Source: Argopecten irradians
Taxonomy: Eukaryota > Mollusca > Bivalvia > Pectinida > Pectinidae
DNA: 64,000 nucleotides
Assembly (NCBI RefSeq): GCF_041381155.1
Contig: NC_091147.1
Coordinates: 37,140,053 to 37,204,052 of the forward strand
Reading direction: 5' to 3'
Shown one piece after another: positions 1-13,174 of the stretch; position 1 is the first letter of the stretch, and every line of letters starts with the position of its first letter. Below the pieces are notes generated by a model, which worked only from the letters and a program-made list of their open reading frames with translations, searched no databases and had not been told where the DNA came from. Made by a program: the position numbers and the translations under genes.

Positions 1-2997
1 CTAGTCTGTATTCATCCAGGATATACCTAATTAGCGGCGGTAATGCTATGCCTCCTAAGGCATAACCAGACATTAGAACACCATTAGCGAATCCTAGACG
101 CCCGTGGAAGTATCTCCCGATTAAGACAATGGCTGTAGGATATACCAAAGCCATCCCTAGTCCTGGGGAAAAAAAGAAAATTTAATATTTATTTATTTGA
201 TGTAATTTTTAGTAACAAATTTAATTTCTAGACGAAAAGAAAAAATACAATTGTATAGTGAATTTTGGTTTGTTTTCATACTAAATCCGACCTACTGATG
301 GCAGATTCTTTTTCTTCATACTACTATAATTAATTTTTATTTGTTTTCATACAGTTGTGTGACCGCACAACGTTCCAAAAACTGCGTGCTCACATCGTCC
401 GCATATCGTGCATACATGTACATCGTGCGCACATCTGTGCGGTTCGGATCGCACACCGCACATCGTGCATTTATGTACCTGTTATCGTGTGCGCATTTTT
501 ATCTGTGCGGTGTGGAGATCGCAACACCGACACAAAAGACTGTTTTAGTGTCACATACACTGGGAAATAAAATATCATGTACTGCACATAGTAACCACTA
601 AAACTCTGCATGCATTTTTATGTACTGCACATGTCACATGCATTTATATACATGCACTGCACATGTACAGTGTACATATGTATGTGAGGATACAGGTATA
701 CACTGTACCTGCATACACGTAATTATAAATGACCTGTGAACTGTAAACTATAGGCACAAAAAAGGCACGCAAAATAACTCAGTTTGCAATATCTGACTAC
801 ATCTCTCCCCTGCTTACCGCTTAGTATACTTTGTGTGAGAATGAGTAGTTCAAAATTATGTACTAATGAGCCCAATCCGAATCCAGCCACCGTAACAAGG
901 ATTCCCGCCATCTGACAAGTCCGGATGCTGCAGTGACGTAACAGTGACGTCATAACGGGGACCGCTGCAAACATAGAATATATTAAATGATCATTTATCA
1001 TTTTCATAGACTGCCTTATCAAACGCCGTCATATATGTTTTCCTGATTTAATATTCCATCTTTGCATAGCATAGAGTTACCTTCCTTGCGGGTGTGTATC
1101 GATTGTGACGTCATTATCATGTGAACTACATTCAAGTCGTTCTTTCTGTAAAGTATGGCGTTACGCTTCGCAAACACATGACGTCACAATCAATGCCTAC
1201 CCGCAAAAAGCAGATAAATATGTACTTGAAAAATACAGAATAGCTTTTGAAAAATTCGTCGTTCGTGTGTGAAAAGGTATAGTAAAGACTCAACTGGGTT
1301 ATGCAAATTCGACGTGGGTTCCACACAAGATTAAGGATGTCCATAGCAGCAGTGCAGAGAAGGGCAATCTATCAACGCTGTCGTATCGAACAACATGATT
1401 GAAATTTTCTAGTAGCGAACTTTTTTTTGTGATAGAAAGGCATGTGCATTCCTTGTATAGATGTTCAGCATCGATAACCGTCGTGGTCAAGTCGACGGCC
1501 GTTTTGCTATTACCATTGAAGTTAGGTACACTATATTAAGTCCGATATCATTAGTGAAAGAAAGTACTACAGCTTTATAAAAACCATTGCTCAGTAGTCT
1601 AACAGATTGGTTTCATAGTATAGTTTTCAATTTTTCTTTTTATATACAAAACATTTTTGAAATTGGCAAACAATAAACGTACTTAGTATACAAAAGAAGG
1701 CGAATTGTAGCGAGGATATAAGCGAGGTGGTGGAGACAGTGCTGTCATAAACTTCCAGGATCTCCACGTAGAATAATCCAAAGCTCTTAAAGACTCCGGC
1801 GTACAGTGTTGTGATGAGGGTAGTGGCTACAACAAGTAGAATAGATGTTACTGAGTCTATTATCATAGTGTGTCAAAAATGGGACAAATGTCACAGGGGA
1901 TATTATTTTAGCGAATCATAATTTCGCGTTATGTCTAAGTTATGTAAAAGTACATGTAATCTACCTATTGATACTATATGGCGAATAAGACCACACTGAT
2001 ATCTTGCGGAATCTCAGAAATGTTCTCATCTTAACAACTGTTTTAGTATTTGAGATGACCTATTGCATGACTGTAGATAGAATAACACATGTATATCACA
2101 CCCCTTAATTAACCTAATCGAATATGTATAAGTGATGTTTCGATGACTAGTACGATGTTACATTGCCACCTCAATTAGTCATATCAGTGATATGACCAGA
2201 TTCTTTAAAACATAACTATCAAAATAAGTTATAATCTGATTTTCCACTATTCTCATTGGCTAATACATTTTCACGTGCTATTCAATATATTGCATATCGA
2301 CTCGGTGTTTCCAGAAACATTTTAGAAACATCGAATCAATATACCATTTGTGACGCCATTACTCAAACGTGAGTTCTGCAGGGTGATGCCCTGTAGGCAC
2401 CGTTCTTCATGTAATTAATGTATAAACAGGATTATTCTTTTGACATTTGTTAATCAATCCTATTAAATTACAGATCATTATAACCATAACGTTCAACAGA
2501 GAATTTGACAACACCCTATAAGTGGCTGTGATATGATGACCTTTATACCACCTGTACTTCAAATCAAATGCATTTTCTACACATTGCTTCCTCAATTGAA
2601 AACGTTATTTCGTCCCATTATACAATACATTTTAGCTTTGTTGTTCTACTTTGGCGAGATGACAGCATACACAAAAATATTTTCATAATAAAGACAGCTT
2701 TTTCAAACTTTTCGTCCCCTGAAATTCACTTTGATTAGACCATTCCCAAAGGTCACCTGGGCATGACCCCTAATGGGATGTTGTCAGATCCTCTTATCAA
2801 ACGTAGTAATGATAAGGATTTGTATTTTAATAAGATGTCTTGTCATAGGAACTACACATTTAATTGACCTCAACAAAGGTCTGTAATTGATCATTATAAA
2901 AGATATTACCTGCAAGAACAACCCAGGCCCATCCCCGGTCAACTGGAAGTTCGTAGTCACTGGTGTCTTCCATGTCATCGGATATAGATGGCGCCAT
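1..2997 (-). CDS. SLC16 (monocarboxylate transporter)-like protein, 5' part, runs off the window
   Basis: Four coding exons read on the minus strand: 2997-2910, 1826-1683, 964-818 and 162-1. Each intron has GT/AG ends and is phase 1, so the joins are in frame (88, 144, 147 and 162 nt). The start is the ATG of MAPSISDD; an AG acceptor at 3075-3076 suggests the exon begins in 5' UTR near 3074. The product has the SLC16 layout: a short acidic N-terminus, DRGWAW at the start of TM1 (family signature normally D/E-G-G-W-G/A-W, so R replaces G), TM1 with SFGLFYVE, TM2-TM4, and the TM4-TM5 motif RYFHGRLGFANG. It would be a 12-helix plasma-membrane carrier of the major facilitator superfamily; the substrate cannot be told. 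About 180 residues are present and the C-terminal two thirds lie outside. It differs clearly from the plus-strand SLC16 gene in the same window. It could equally be any orphan SLC16 member. Confidence 0.88.
350..720. repeat. low-complexity GCACAT/ATGTGC-rich intronic tract
   Basis: Short words such as CGCACATC, GTGCGC and TGCACATGT recur in both orientations, giving many small palindromes. No clean period is visible. It lies in the last intron seen of the left SLC16-like gene, and small open frames here are by-products of the repetition. Confidence 0.5.
1060..1226. mobile_element. MITE family M1, copy 1 (inverted-repeat element)
   Basis: The two ends are inverted copies of each other: a left arm with CTTTGCAT, GAGTTACC and GGTGTGTATCGATTGTGACGT, and a right arm with ACGTCACAATCAATGCCTACC. 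Three more copies lie at 33204, 35407 and 61424. There is no coding capacity. It sits in an intron of the left SLC16-like gene. Confidence 0.7.
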
Positions 2998-3510
2998 CGT
3001 AGTGTCTGAATCCACTTCCGTCAATGTATAGGTAGATGGATAATGAGCTGAGACATGACCCTTTTTAGTTATCACTGGAATGAAACAGAGCAGGGTTTTT
3101 GTTTGGTTTTTTTTAACCAGAGTTACATTATCAAATAGTATTCTCCAATTGTTTGTTTTGTTTTTGTTTTTGTTTTTGGCATAGTGGTATGAACAAAATG
3201 AATTGGTCAATCAGAAAGACTGATTTAGTATAAAAACAAAGAAAATTTAATTATGAAATAGTGAAACAGTGACGCAGCTGTTTACGGAAAACCACAACGA
3301 CTCACCACTGAAGATATCAAATAACAGCGTTAAGAACAGGTAGTCATCCATTTATCGCATAGGCAGCCTGATTTAATTATATAATACTAAAATGATATTT
3401 GTATTCCGTCCTCAGTCGGATCTCTGTTCTTATCAGGAAGTTATACATTATGTGATTACATCCAAACCAACAATAGTGATTCTCGTGTACCATTTTTTAT
3501 TATCAAAATG

Positions 3511-3730
3511 AGGGGCCGCGGTGGCAGAGTGGTTAAGATGTACCGACATATTACCACATGCCCTCCACCTCTGGGTCGCGAGTTCGAATCCCATGTGGGG
3601 TAGTTGCCAGATACTGACCGCTGATCGGTGATTTTTCTCCGGGTACTCCGGCTTTCCTCCACCAACAAACCTGGCAAGTCCTTAAATGACCCTGGCTGTT
3701 AATAGGACGTTAAACTAATCAAACAAACAA
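3511..3730 (+). mobile_element. tRNA-derived SINE with intact 12-bp target duplication
   Basis: The head is tRNA-like, with box A TGGCAGAGTGG and box B GAGTTCGAATCCC. A central block containing CTCCGGGTACTCCGG follows, and the tail ends in (CAAA)n after GGACGTTAAACTAATCAAAC. The direct repeat ATTATCAAAATG flanks it exactly at 3499-3510 and 3731-3742, so the insertion is recent. The central block resembles deeply conserved SINE core domains reported from molluscs and other animals (Nin-DC-like); that family assignment is from memory and unverified. Related copies are at 9637, 19980 and 51509. Confidence 0.88.
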
Positions 3731-3742
3731 ATTATCAAAATG

Positions 3743-4452
3743 CTCGACTGTCGTTTATAAAATAATAACGAAAATAATTTGGTGAATGTCCATCAAGCCA
3801 TCAACAGGAAATATGGAAAAGTGATGTGATGATACAAATTAACACTTTAAGCGTTCCAAAGTAGTCTATGCTATCAAAAGTGCGAAGTACGAAAGCACAC
3901 TAAACAAGACTTGACAGGGTAATTTGATTGGAAATCATTCAGATTCTTTAATGCCTAACAACTGCACATACACTACGATATACAAACTTTTTGTTTGTTT
4001 ACGCCTTAAGCTTATATGGACATATATGGACATACTTCAACGGAGATAGGAATAAAATCAAAGTACTGATAGTACTCTATTCAGACAAGCCTTGTGAGAT
4101 AACCCAATATTCTGTTTAACGTTTATTGAATCAGAGAACTTTACAGATTTTTTCTTGATTTTTAGAAATAAGTATTAAAGAGCACAATTTACTTCATTCA
4201 CAACAAAAATTCATTCAAAAAGAAGGTTTTTAGCTGACCTAACTTTCAATATTTATTAAAATATGCTTATATTTACTATTCTGAAAATAGCACATCAAAG
4301 ATACACATAAATTACATATATTGCTGCACAATAACATTATTACATGAATCAATATACATATCATGATACACTTGTTCCATTACATATAAGCATTATAAAT
4401 CTTCAAAATAGGGGAAAAGATAACAAAGTTCTATTTTTAGTTATCAAAATTT
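3743..4452. other. intergenic, nothing recognised
   Basis: A+T-rich sequence upstream of the left SLC16-like gene. I see no conserved coding segment, RNA gene or clear repeat. Confidence 0.5.
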
Positions 4453-4592
4453 GTGACAATTTACTACATAATGCTGATGTGCTAGGTGTCAGATTGTCTA
4501 CCTTATTGCCAAAAGCTTAAGTTGTAACAATATACTACATAATGCTGATGTGCTAGGTGTCAAATTGTCTACCCCATTGCCAAAAGCTCGAG
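4453..4592. repeat. two-copy 70-bp tandem duplication
   Basis: A block starting GTGACAATTTACTAC is repeated with a 70-bp period. Both copies share ATGCTGATGTGCTAGGTGTC, and they differ at a handful of positions. No coding sense. Confidence 0.8.
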
Positions 4593-4859
4593 AATGTAAC
4601 TAAACACCGAGAAATGCTTGCTATAAAACGCCCGGCCGCACACTAATCTTATCTAAGTTCTATCTGTATCATAGCTGTAGCTTAAATTAATTACATATAG
4701 AGAGCAACCAACTAAATGATTTTACATAGACCACAGTGTTAAACTTTGTTAAAGTTTTGTACTGTATTATTAAAACAAAGAAATATTAGTTAGGTATTGT
4801 GTTCTATAATTAAAGTCTAGGTTCTCATATAACACTAGATAGAAAAAAAAGTTAGGGTC

Positions 4860-5170
4860 CTTCTGCTCACACTCCAACCAGGGTAGCTTTATTGAAATCA
4901 GGCGCATTTTGCACTAAAATATCCGGAAATTCTAATGTTTTTACCTATTCATTATCAAAATTGATATTTTGAACCTAAATCTCAATATGAATTTCCAAAT
5001 TGATATTATGGTTATCTAGGAATAATTACCTGTCAGAAAACATTTTTACTTTTGAAACTCATAATTAGCCAGCCAATCAGCAGCGGTGTTAAAATTCTAT
5101 CCTGGGCTCAATCTTGTATACACAGGGGCCATTTCGAAGGTCTTATTTTTTATTTAGTTGGTTGATCCCT
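4860..5170 (+). repeat. dispersed repeat D1, copy 1
   Basis: This roughly 310-bp segment starting near ACTCCAACCAGGGTAGC and ending near GGGGCCATTT recurs at 14722-15030 in the same orientation. The two are clearly alignable but diverged. Termini are not defined and there is no coding capacity. Confidence 0.65.
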
Positions 5171-5174
5171 ATAG

Positions 5175-7830
5175 GCACTATGTTACAATGAGAAGCGATT
5201 TCATTATGTTTTATTCAATGAAGGAAATTCATCACCCATTTCCTGGCATGTTTTTGATAAAAACAAATTGATAAAAAATGAACTTTCTACATTTGCTTAC
5301 CTCCAATATTCATGAACTTTCCCTACCATTTGATTTCACCGAGTATAAGAAAAAACCTTTAAAATCACTAAAGAGACGGGGACTTCTCCAGCAGCGCTCT
5401 GACATCGTTAAATGTAGAGAACGTCACTACCTAAGGCATGTCTGACTAAAAAACCGGACAACCCCAGAAAGCAAACTTAAGGGTACTTACTTATCTACGT
5501 CATAAACGCCAGAGACGAAGAAATCTAATGATAATAAACCCGGGATTGTGGAAACAAAATATGTTGATATGCAGCGTCAGTATGTTGGTCTGTGACATCG
5601 GCCATTTTGATATGACATACTAACCGGCGAGGCGTTACTAAATGGCGAACTTTCTACCCGAATTACAGCGGATTCAGGGCTTGCTCTGGGTCAAAAATTA
5701 GATTCGCCATTTGAAATTTGCGGGTCGCGCGTCGATCTACCTGGGTATTCTTCACAAGGACAATCTTTGATATCTTTTATTTTGATTATTTCAATCCTAA
5801 TACCTTTATATTTTATGTATCTTTTAAAATACATATATAAAAAGTACTTGGCTTAATTGAATGGATATGTTTACTTAATTTTCATCACAACAGAAGTACT
5901 AAATTTAAAAAACTGTGTCAAACCTGTTACAGCATCAGTCGAAATAATAAAATATAGATCTAATTTGAGAGAGAGAAAATGTGAAAATTTCTTTGAAATT
6001 TCATTAATTAAAATGTATTTATATTTACTATTAATACTTTTAATGACGTAGATTGGTGTCTTTAAAGCTGTCACATCTGAACCTCAAACTCGCGATTTAG
6101 CGGAGAAAGGGTCTTAAAAGTGTTGAGTTACATTAAATTTTATGTAAATCTACGGCTACTCTGGTCTTTATAAGTACTTATACTATCTTAATTATGAAGA
6201 TAAAATGCAATTAGTAATAAAAAATGACAGTATAACAACAAATTTTGACAAAAAGGTTTTTTTCAATGAATTGGTTGAAATTAATTCGTATCAAGTACAA
6301 TGCAATAAAAAGATAATAAATTGACAAGTAATATACACAATTTTTACTCATTAGTGAGATATTTATCAATCATAACGTATCATAATGTAAATATGTCAAA
6401 GTTTACATTCACTTTTATATTCTGTACTATTATAACCTAATTAATCACCGATGGAATGCCACTAAAATAATTCGTTGATGTCCGGCTAACAAACTTCGGT
6501 ATCTTCACTCCACCGTTGACCTACCACAAACAAAAGACATTAATTCTAATGATATATCACATTACGGGATGCTAATCAAGTTGAGATTTACATGCCTTGC
6601 CTTACTGTATAGACAATTAATTTCGCATAATTAAAATTTTGCGATCCCATCCTGTATATTTATTTTGCGAGGGGAAATGCTATCACTAAATATCAACTAA
6701 TCGAATTTCCATAAGAACGGGATTGTTTCTGATATAAACGCAAATTTTAAATGCGCTCTTAAACTAAACCCTTTGGTTCGAAGTTTTTAACTGCTTATGC
6801 ATTAATCAATTAACTATATACTAGTCCACTTTATTGTTCGTGTCATTTCGTCAGATTTATTCGCAAATATTGAAGTTCTTGATAAAAACTTGACCGCTAT
6901 TATACCTAAAATAAGGTCAGAAGTATAAAAGTTTTAGTGCAAGATATGAAATGGTATCTCTGATATTTTGTACTACTTTTCCTGTCTAACTGACTTTGAC
7001 TGTTGCGTTAATATAAGATTACAATATAGATTGTTATGGGTATAGGTCATTATCGTATATGTGATAAAAGAAATAGGTCATGTCATTCTATTTTTGACCT
7101 GGGAAATCAAAACAAAGTCATGTAATATTTTACAGTAGCGTATTGAACTGGAGCAAGGCATGTGGAAATGACCATGCTTTTCAAACACCAGCTTAAATAG
7201 GTTGTATTTAATTTTTTCTTTACGAATATCATATTCCTCCATAATGAAAGGGATGTATATCTAACTAATACTCTGATAATTTTATTTCCACTCCAATATG
7301 TTTAATAGTACGACTCCCCTTGCTGGTTATCTTTGTATAAAAAATACATCACTCACTATAAAGTAGTTTGAATAAAAGTACATTTTGACATTTGATATCA
7401 ATTATCAGGACATTAGACATTTGACCATTTGTTTTGAAGACCACATGGCTAAAAGACAGCTTGGTTAGGAAGCTGTTTCACTTTGATTTGTGTTGTTAGA
7501 ATACTTAATAGCAGTTAGTTTTTAATATTACTCAATAAAATACAATATATTGTTAATATTATCGAATAAACACCACAACATTCAGATTTCTGTTCTCTAA
7601 TAGGTGGAAATATATTTCAGCCCAGTGATTAACACTGGGACGAATAGTTCTCTACATGACATCATTTTCAAACAGGAAGTCATGAAAACATCATTTTGTG
7701 TGTTATTGATCACAGAATCCACCTCTCCTAATACTGAAATATTTCGTCATTGGTATCCACATACATTAATAATGTAGAAGCGACCGTGTTCGACCATACT
7801 GAATTTTCTCCTCTGACAAAAGTCATAATG
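5175..7830. other. intergenic, no feature recognised
   Basis: About 2.6 kb of A+T-rich DNA. Small open frames (for example 5857-6051) lack any family resemblance or splice context. No RNA gene or well-formed repeat was seen. Confidence 0.5.
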
Positions 7831-7839
7831 TCGGAAGTT

Positions 7840-8720
7840 GAATTCAATTTCACATGAAAAAAACTTCCAAGTCAATTTCATTTTAGGCCAATTTCACCTG
7901 AAGAATTCTTCATGTGAAATTCAGGTCAATTTAAGATGAGTTTCAGGTCAATTTCAGGTCAAGGCTTTGACCTGCAATGAATTTTGTGCTGTTTTTAGGT
8001 AATTTTTACATGAAAATTTCACCACGGTGTATTGTTTACATTGTCAACTCACGTGATCGACAATAATTGACGAACCAATCATTTGTCAATCCCTTGTATT
8101 GATGAAATAAGGTAAAATAACAATGGTTGTTACGTCATGCAAGTGCAAGTATAACGTCATATTTAATTTTCCATAAAAAATGCCGTCATATTTCCTCACA
8201 AAGTAATGACGTCACAATTGAATATCATCTTAACAATAATTGATAAAGTTTGATATGATGTCAAAAGTGCGCTATTATGGTTGCAATAAGCCAATACCCC
8301 TGGATTGATTTCATGAATTATATTTACATCCTATGAACAGCCATGGTCATTCAAGGAAGGCTTCCCGTACGCGTGTATGTGGTGTGAGAGATTGCGGTAT
8401 GTTCGTGTTGTGTCTTCTTGTACAGTGGAACTTTTGCCCTTTGTATATCGCTATTTCACTGAAGAATGACCCCAAAGACACCAAGTAACACACCGAAATA
8501 ATGATTTCCTATGTCGTACAAGAATTTAAAAATAGTAGGTTAAGCTCAAACAATATACGGGCAAAATATCCTCGAGTAAATTCAGTTAACTTTCATGTGA
8601 AATTTTTCCATGTCAAATTTATCTGTAAAAGACTATTCTGGTCACGAAGATAACCTGAAATTGACCTGATTTTCACATGAAGATTTATCAAGACATTGAC
8701 CTGAACTTTATTCTCGTCAG
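7840..8720. repeat. AGGTCAATTTCA-type inverted-repeat element, copy 1
   Basis: The words AGGTCAATTT, TTTCACATGAA and GACCTGAAATTGACCTG recur in both orientations near both ends (7840-7980 and 8580-8720), leaving a roughly 600-bp middle. A related block is at 10215-10445. It looks like a fold-back or MITE-type element, but the exact ends are unclear. Confidence 0.55.
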
Positions 8721-8784
8721 GTTTAGTTATGATACTATATTCCTAAATATGTTTGTATTTTTATAATTTAAGCATGATATGTAC

Positions 8785-9085
8785 AGGTAAATGTGACATA
8801 TATAGTATCGAGTACAGGTAAATAGGGCAGGTAGTCTTGATTACAGGTGGATATATCTTGATTACAGATATATATGACATGTAGTCTTCATTACAGTTAT
8901 ATAGGATATGCAGTCTTGATTACATGTAAATATGACATGCAGTCTTCATTACAGGTAGATATGGAATGTAGTCTTGATTACAGGTAAATATGGCTTGTTG
9001 TCTTGATTACAGGTAAAAAATGATATGCTGTCTTGATCACAGGTAAATATGACAAGTGGTTTTGATTATAGGTAAATAAGATATT
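8785..9085. repeat. degenerate ~29-bp minisatellite
   Basis: About ten imperfect units of the form GTCTTGATTACAGGTAAATA followed by a variable TGACATGCA-like stretch. Non-coding. Confidence 0.75.
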
Positions 9086-9636
9086 ATATAACAGGTACAT
9101 GTAAATACCACTTCGTTTACACTCACCTTTTCATCAAACGTTAAACATCACACGATCTACAGTTCCTTTAAGACAATTACATCCCCAGATCTCGATCTCT
9201 AGTTATGCATGTACATATCAACGACTCTACGGGCTTATATAGCCACTCTGATATTTACATGTTTGGAGGCAAGTTCCTTTTTGACCTTTGACCTACGATT
9301 GCCATCTTAACAGACAGGACCTCCTAAAATCTAACCTATTTAGATTAGAAGAAAGAAAACACTATCAAGGTATCGAGGTGATTTGACGATTTATTTGTTT
9401 CTGTTGTATTATATAGATAGATATATTGCGGAGATTATTATTTTAGGATAAACTTTGATTTAAAGATGGGTTAATCCATAATTTGGCTTAATTTTCATTT
9501 TCAGTAGAAATATTTCCTTACTTTATTTTTTACCTTTCCTCGGTTATATAAGGTATTAAGTTGTGTTGACACTACCTATAGCTGGTAGTATACGTAATTA
9601 CCAATCATTTGTTATTGGTTTAATTATTATTTAATG

Positions 9637-9844
9637 TTTGGTTTGATAAGTTTACCGTCCTATTAACAGCCAGGGTCATTAAAAGACGTGCCAGGTTTGA
9701 TGGTGGGGGAAAACCGGAGTACCCGGGGAAAAACCACCGACCAGCGGACAGTACCTGGCAACTGCCCCACATGGGATTCGAAACTCGCGACCCAGAGGTG
9801 GAGGGCATGTGGTAATATGTCGGTACATCTTAACCACTCGGCCA
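9637..9844 (-). mobile_element. tRNA-derived SINE, copy 2
   Basis: Reverse-complement copy of the SINE at 3511, with the same tRNA-like head (right end) and CTCCGG core. The direct repeat TATTTAATG lies at 9628-9636 and 9845-9853, a 9-bp target duplication. Confidence 0.85.
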
Positions 9845-9879
9845 TATTTAATGATTCAATTTTGCTTGTTACGAGGATT

Positions 9880-10190
9880 TTCATTGGTTTAAAACTTTAC
9901 TTTAACAGCCCATAAAGTAGCAAATGGCGTCGCCGTTTGTAACGTCTCTTCTGATTGACTGAGATGACAACGTAAGGATTTCATAGACAAAAGAGTCCCA
10001 AAATGAATTTTGAGTATTATAGAGATTATCTTTAGTAAATTGAATTATAAGGATTAATTTGAATACATTGTTTCTGTTATGGAGATATAACACAAAAATC
10101 GGAGTGTACTCTCATCATAAACCGCTTCGCAGTTTATTTAGAGTACACTCAGATTTTTGTGTTATACCTCCATAACATAAAAAATTATTC
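9880..10190. repeat. dispersed repeat D2 with fold-back end, copy 1
   Basis: Shares about 280 bp with 40590-40865 (ATTTTGCTTGTTAC at one end, GGAGATATAACACAAAAAT at the other). In this copy the right end is a long hairpin: TGTTATGGAGATATAACAC returns in inverted form at about 10140-10180. No coding capacity. Confidence 0.7.
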
Positions 10191-10214
10191 ACTATGAAAG
10201 TTACATAAGCTAAA

Positions 10215-10445
10215 GATCTTAGGTCAATTTGGCATGAAAAAAATCTTTACCAGAAATTCACCAAAAATTAATGTCAATTTCATTTCAGTTAAATTTCCCC
10301 TGTAATTGACTTGAAAATTTCTTCATTTCATGTCAATTTTATATGAATTTCAGGTCAAGGTTTTGACCTGCAACGATATTTTTGATCTTTAAAAAAATAA
10401 ATTTGACCTAAAATTGACCTGAATTTACATGAATTTATCTGAAGG
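10215..10445. repeat. AGGTCAATTTCA-type element, copy 2
   Basis: The same inverted words as the block at 7840-8720 (AGGTCAAGGTTTTGACCTG at its centre) in a shorter arrangement. Confidence 0.5.
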
Positions 10446-10486
10446 CATTATGCCTGTGTAATAATAATAATATGAAGGTTATAATA

Positions 10487-10700
10487 TACTGTAAATCAAC
10501 TTATTTTAGCGTGCGATTTCATTTTGCGTAATTCTAATGCGATAAAAAATTGCGAAATTACTTCTCCGCGAATTTTTTTTAAATACAGGTAAAGTACAAA
10601 TCACAGTACTGTAGGTCGCGAAATTAAATCTCTGTGTAAATGTATTGAAGTTTAAAAAACGCAAAATCATGTCACCGTGAAAATTAGTGTGTTTACAGTA
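10487..10700. mobile_element. short MITE with TACTGTAAA ends
   Basis: TACTGTAAATCAACTTATTT on the left is mirrored by GTGTTTACAGTA on the right. The interior holds several GCGAAATT words. Such sequences are common in mollusc DNA as small inverted-repeat elements. Related half copies appear near 44150-44240. Confidence 0.55.
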
Positions 10701-11029
10701 TATAGTTCAATAACATAAACAACGATACAGAGAGCGCGATGATACTAACTATATGACTTCAAGGGGTAAATGCAACAAGTGTAAAAATAGAATTAATACA
10801 TTTGCGAATAAGGAATGTTATGTGTTAATGAGCGGGAACTGTTGGTGTCAATCATAATACGCTTTACCAGCTTCTAATTCTATTAAGTTTTTTGTAAGAG
10901 TTTCTGTGTAAACGGCAATAATTTACAAATTATTAAATTTAGCTCTTGTTTGTCTAATTACAAGCCAAAATTATTATACCGAGAATCATCATTCCCTAGA
11001 AATATTCAACGTGTTCCAATCTTTCTAGC

Positions 11030-12010
11030 CTTAATGCAACAACATTTCATACAATTTGTCTTCATATTAGCAACAACATTTCATACAATTTGTCTTCATA
11101 TTAGCAACAACATTTCATACAATTTGTCTTCATATTAGCAACAACATTTCATACAATTTGTCTTCATATTAGCAACAACATTTATTACAATTTGTCTTCA
11201 TATTAGCAACAACATTTCATACAATTTATCTGCAAATTAGCAACAACATTTCATACAATTTGTCTCATATAAGCAACAACATTCATTACAATTTGTCTTC
11301 ATATTAGCAACAACATTTCATACAATTTATCTGCAAATTAGCAACAACATTTCATACAATTTGTCTCATATAAGCAACAACATTTCATACAATTTGTCTT
11401 AATATTAGCAACAACATTTATTACAATTTGTCTTCATATTAGCAACAACATTTCATACAATTTATCTGCAAATTAGCAACAACAATTCATACAATTTGTC
11501 TCATATAAGCAACAACATTTCATACAATTTATCTTCATATTAGCAACAACATTTCATACAATTTATCTTCATATTAGCAACAACATTTCATACAATTTGT
11601 CTCATATAAGCAACAACATTTCATACAATTTATCTTCATATTAGCAACAACATTTCATACAATTTGCAACAACATTCATATTTCTCATATAAGCAACAAC
11701 ATTTCATACAATTTATCTTCATATTAGCAACAACATTTCATACAATTTGTCTCATATTAGCAACAACATTTCATACAATTTGTCTTCATATTAGCAACAA
11801 CATTTCATACAATTTGTCTTCATATTAGCAACAAATTTCAACATTTCATACAATTTGTCTTCATATTAGCAACAACATTTCATACAATTTGTCTTCATAT
11901 TAGCAACAACATTTCATACAATTTGTCTTCATATTAGCAACAACATTTCATACAATTTGTCTTCATATTAGCAACAACATTTCATACAATTTGTCTTCAT
12001 ATTAGCAACA
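11030..12010. repeat. 34-bp satellite array
   Basis: Close to 1 kb of tandem units of the form AGCAACAACATTTCATACAA followed by TTTGTCTTCATATT (34 bp). There are shorter variants (TTGTCTCATATA, TTATCTGCAAATT) that recur in a fixed order around 11210-11500, hinting at higher-order units. Intergenic; the 62-aa open frame at its start is incidental. Confidence 0.95.
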
Positions 12011-13170
12011 ATATCAGGAATACATTTTCCAATTTAACAGATGCCAAAAACGTAATGTAATTGATAAAATCTTATTTTGATTTTTCATTAATCTTTTCTC
12101 AAAATCCAGTACAAATCAAGGTAACTATATCAGTCGGAACAAAAGTTTGAATAAAGGACATATTGTTATTTTAACTAGACAGTGACAATAAAAATAAGAA
12201 ATTTAAATGTTTTCAACGTGTTAGACAAGGAAGAAATCTAATGCAATAACTACTTTAAAAACAAATATACAATTACAGTCTTTGACAATGTTTTTTTTTC
12301 GCTGCTAGTCATTCGGAATAGGCCAATTATCTAATCACTAGTCCAAATTAAATATACAGCCGTTTTGTTTCAGCACTTCAAATTCAGTCATGATCAGTTT
12401 ACAATGTTTTACCCAAATTGCATAATTTCGTGAACACAAATTCTCACAAAATGATGCATCCGCACTGAAATAATCCCATAGAGAATGCACTCACAATGTG
12501 TTGAAAAATGTAGCGTTTAACGATATTAATCGAATGGTGAGCCACTAGTCCAATCGGTCTAGTTCATTACTACTAGTCATGAGCATCGGACTAGAGCTTA
12601 AAGTCGCCCACACTAATTAATCACATTTATACAAACCGTAGCTATAAACTACGTTAGGAATAAACAGTCAATTAAATCTTCTTACTTGAAGTCTGATAAA
12701 AATTTAAACGATTGAAGTTTCATGTACCGTAACTGGGCGAAAATTTTAAAATACTATTTTTCTCCCATAATTTATTAAACACCATTAGGTTTGCCTCATG
12801 AAACTGTAAATATCATTCAAATGGACCGACAAACAGGTATGATGGCTTCTAAACATTAGTTACATTACAAAATTGATGGACAGTAAAATTCTTATTTTTT
12901 TATGTCTTGTGTATGTTTAAATGGAAACATACCAACAGAAATCACTTTAAAATCATATTCAAATGTTATCTGTAATTATAAAATTACAGTCTATGTATTG
13001 TAGGTATCGTAATTCTCAAAATATTTGTAATGCTTGATGGTGAATAGAATAGTAAAAGTTCGGATCGATTCATGATCATGAGTATGAAAATTACGGCACA
13101 TAAAACTTTAATTGCGGATTTGATTCAGCTGGTCAAAATTGCAACACTGAGTTGGTACTGATAATCACAT
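12010..13170. other. intergenic, nothing recognised
   Basis: A+T-rich, without a recognisable exon, RNA gene or repeat. Confidence 0.5.
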
Positions 13171-13174
13171 TACA

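Noticed and set aside
723..1022. 99-aa minus-strand frame as a separate small protein
   Set aside because: Only its middle (964-818) is an SLC16 exon; the ends are intron read-through.
3511..3600. A genuine tRNA gene
   Set aside because: Box A and box B are present, but the cloverleaf is poor and the sequence continues into a SINE body with target duplication. The same applies to 34078 and 39812.
11030..12010. CRISPR array
   Set aside because: Units are contiguous with no unique spacers, and the surrounding DNA is eukaryotic; it is a satellite.
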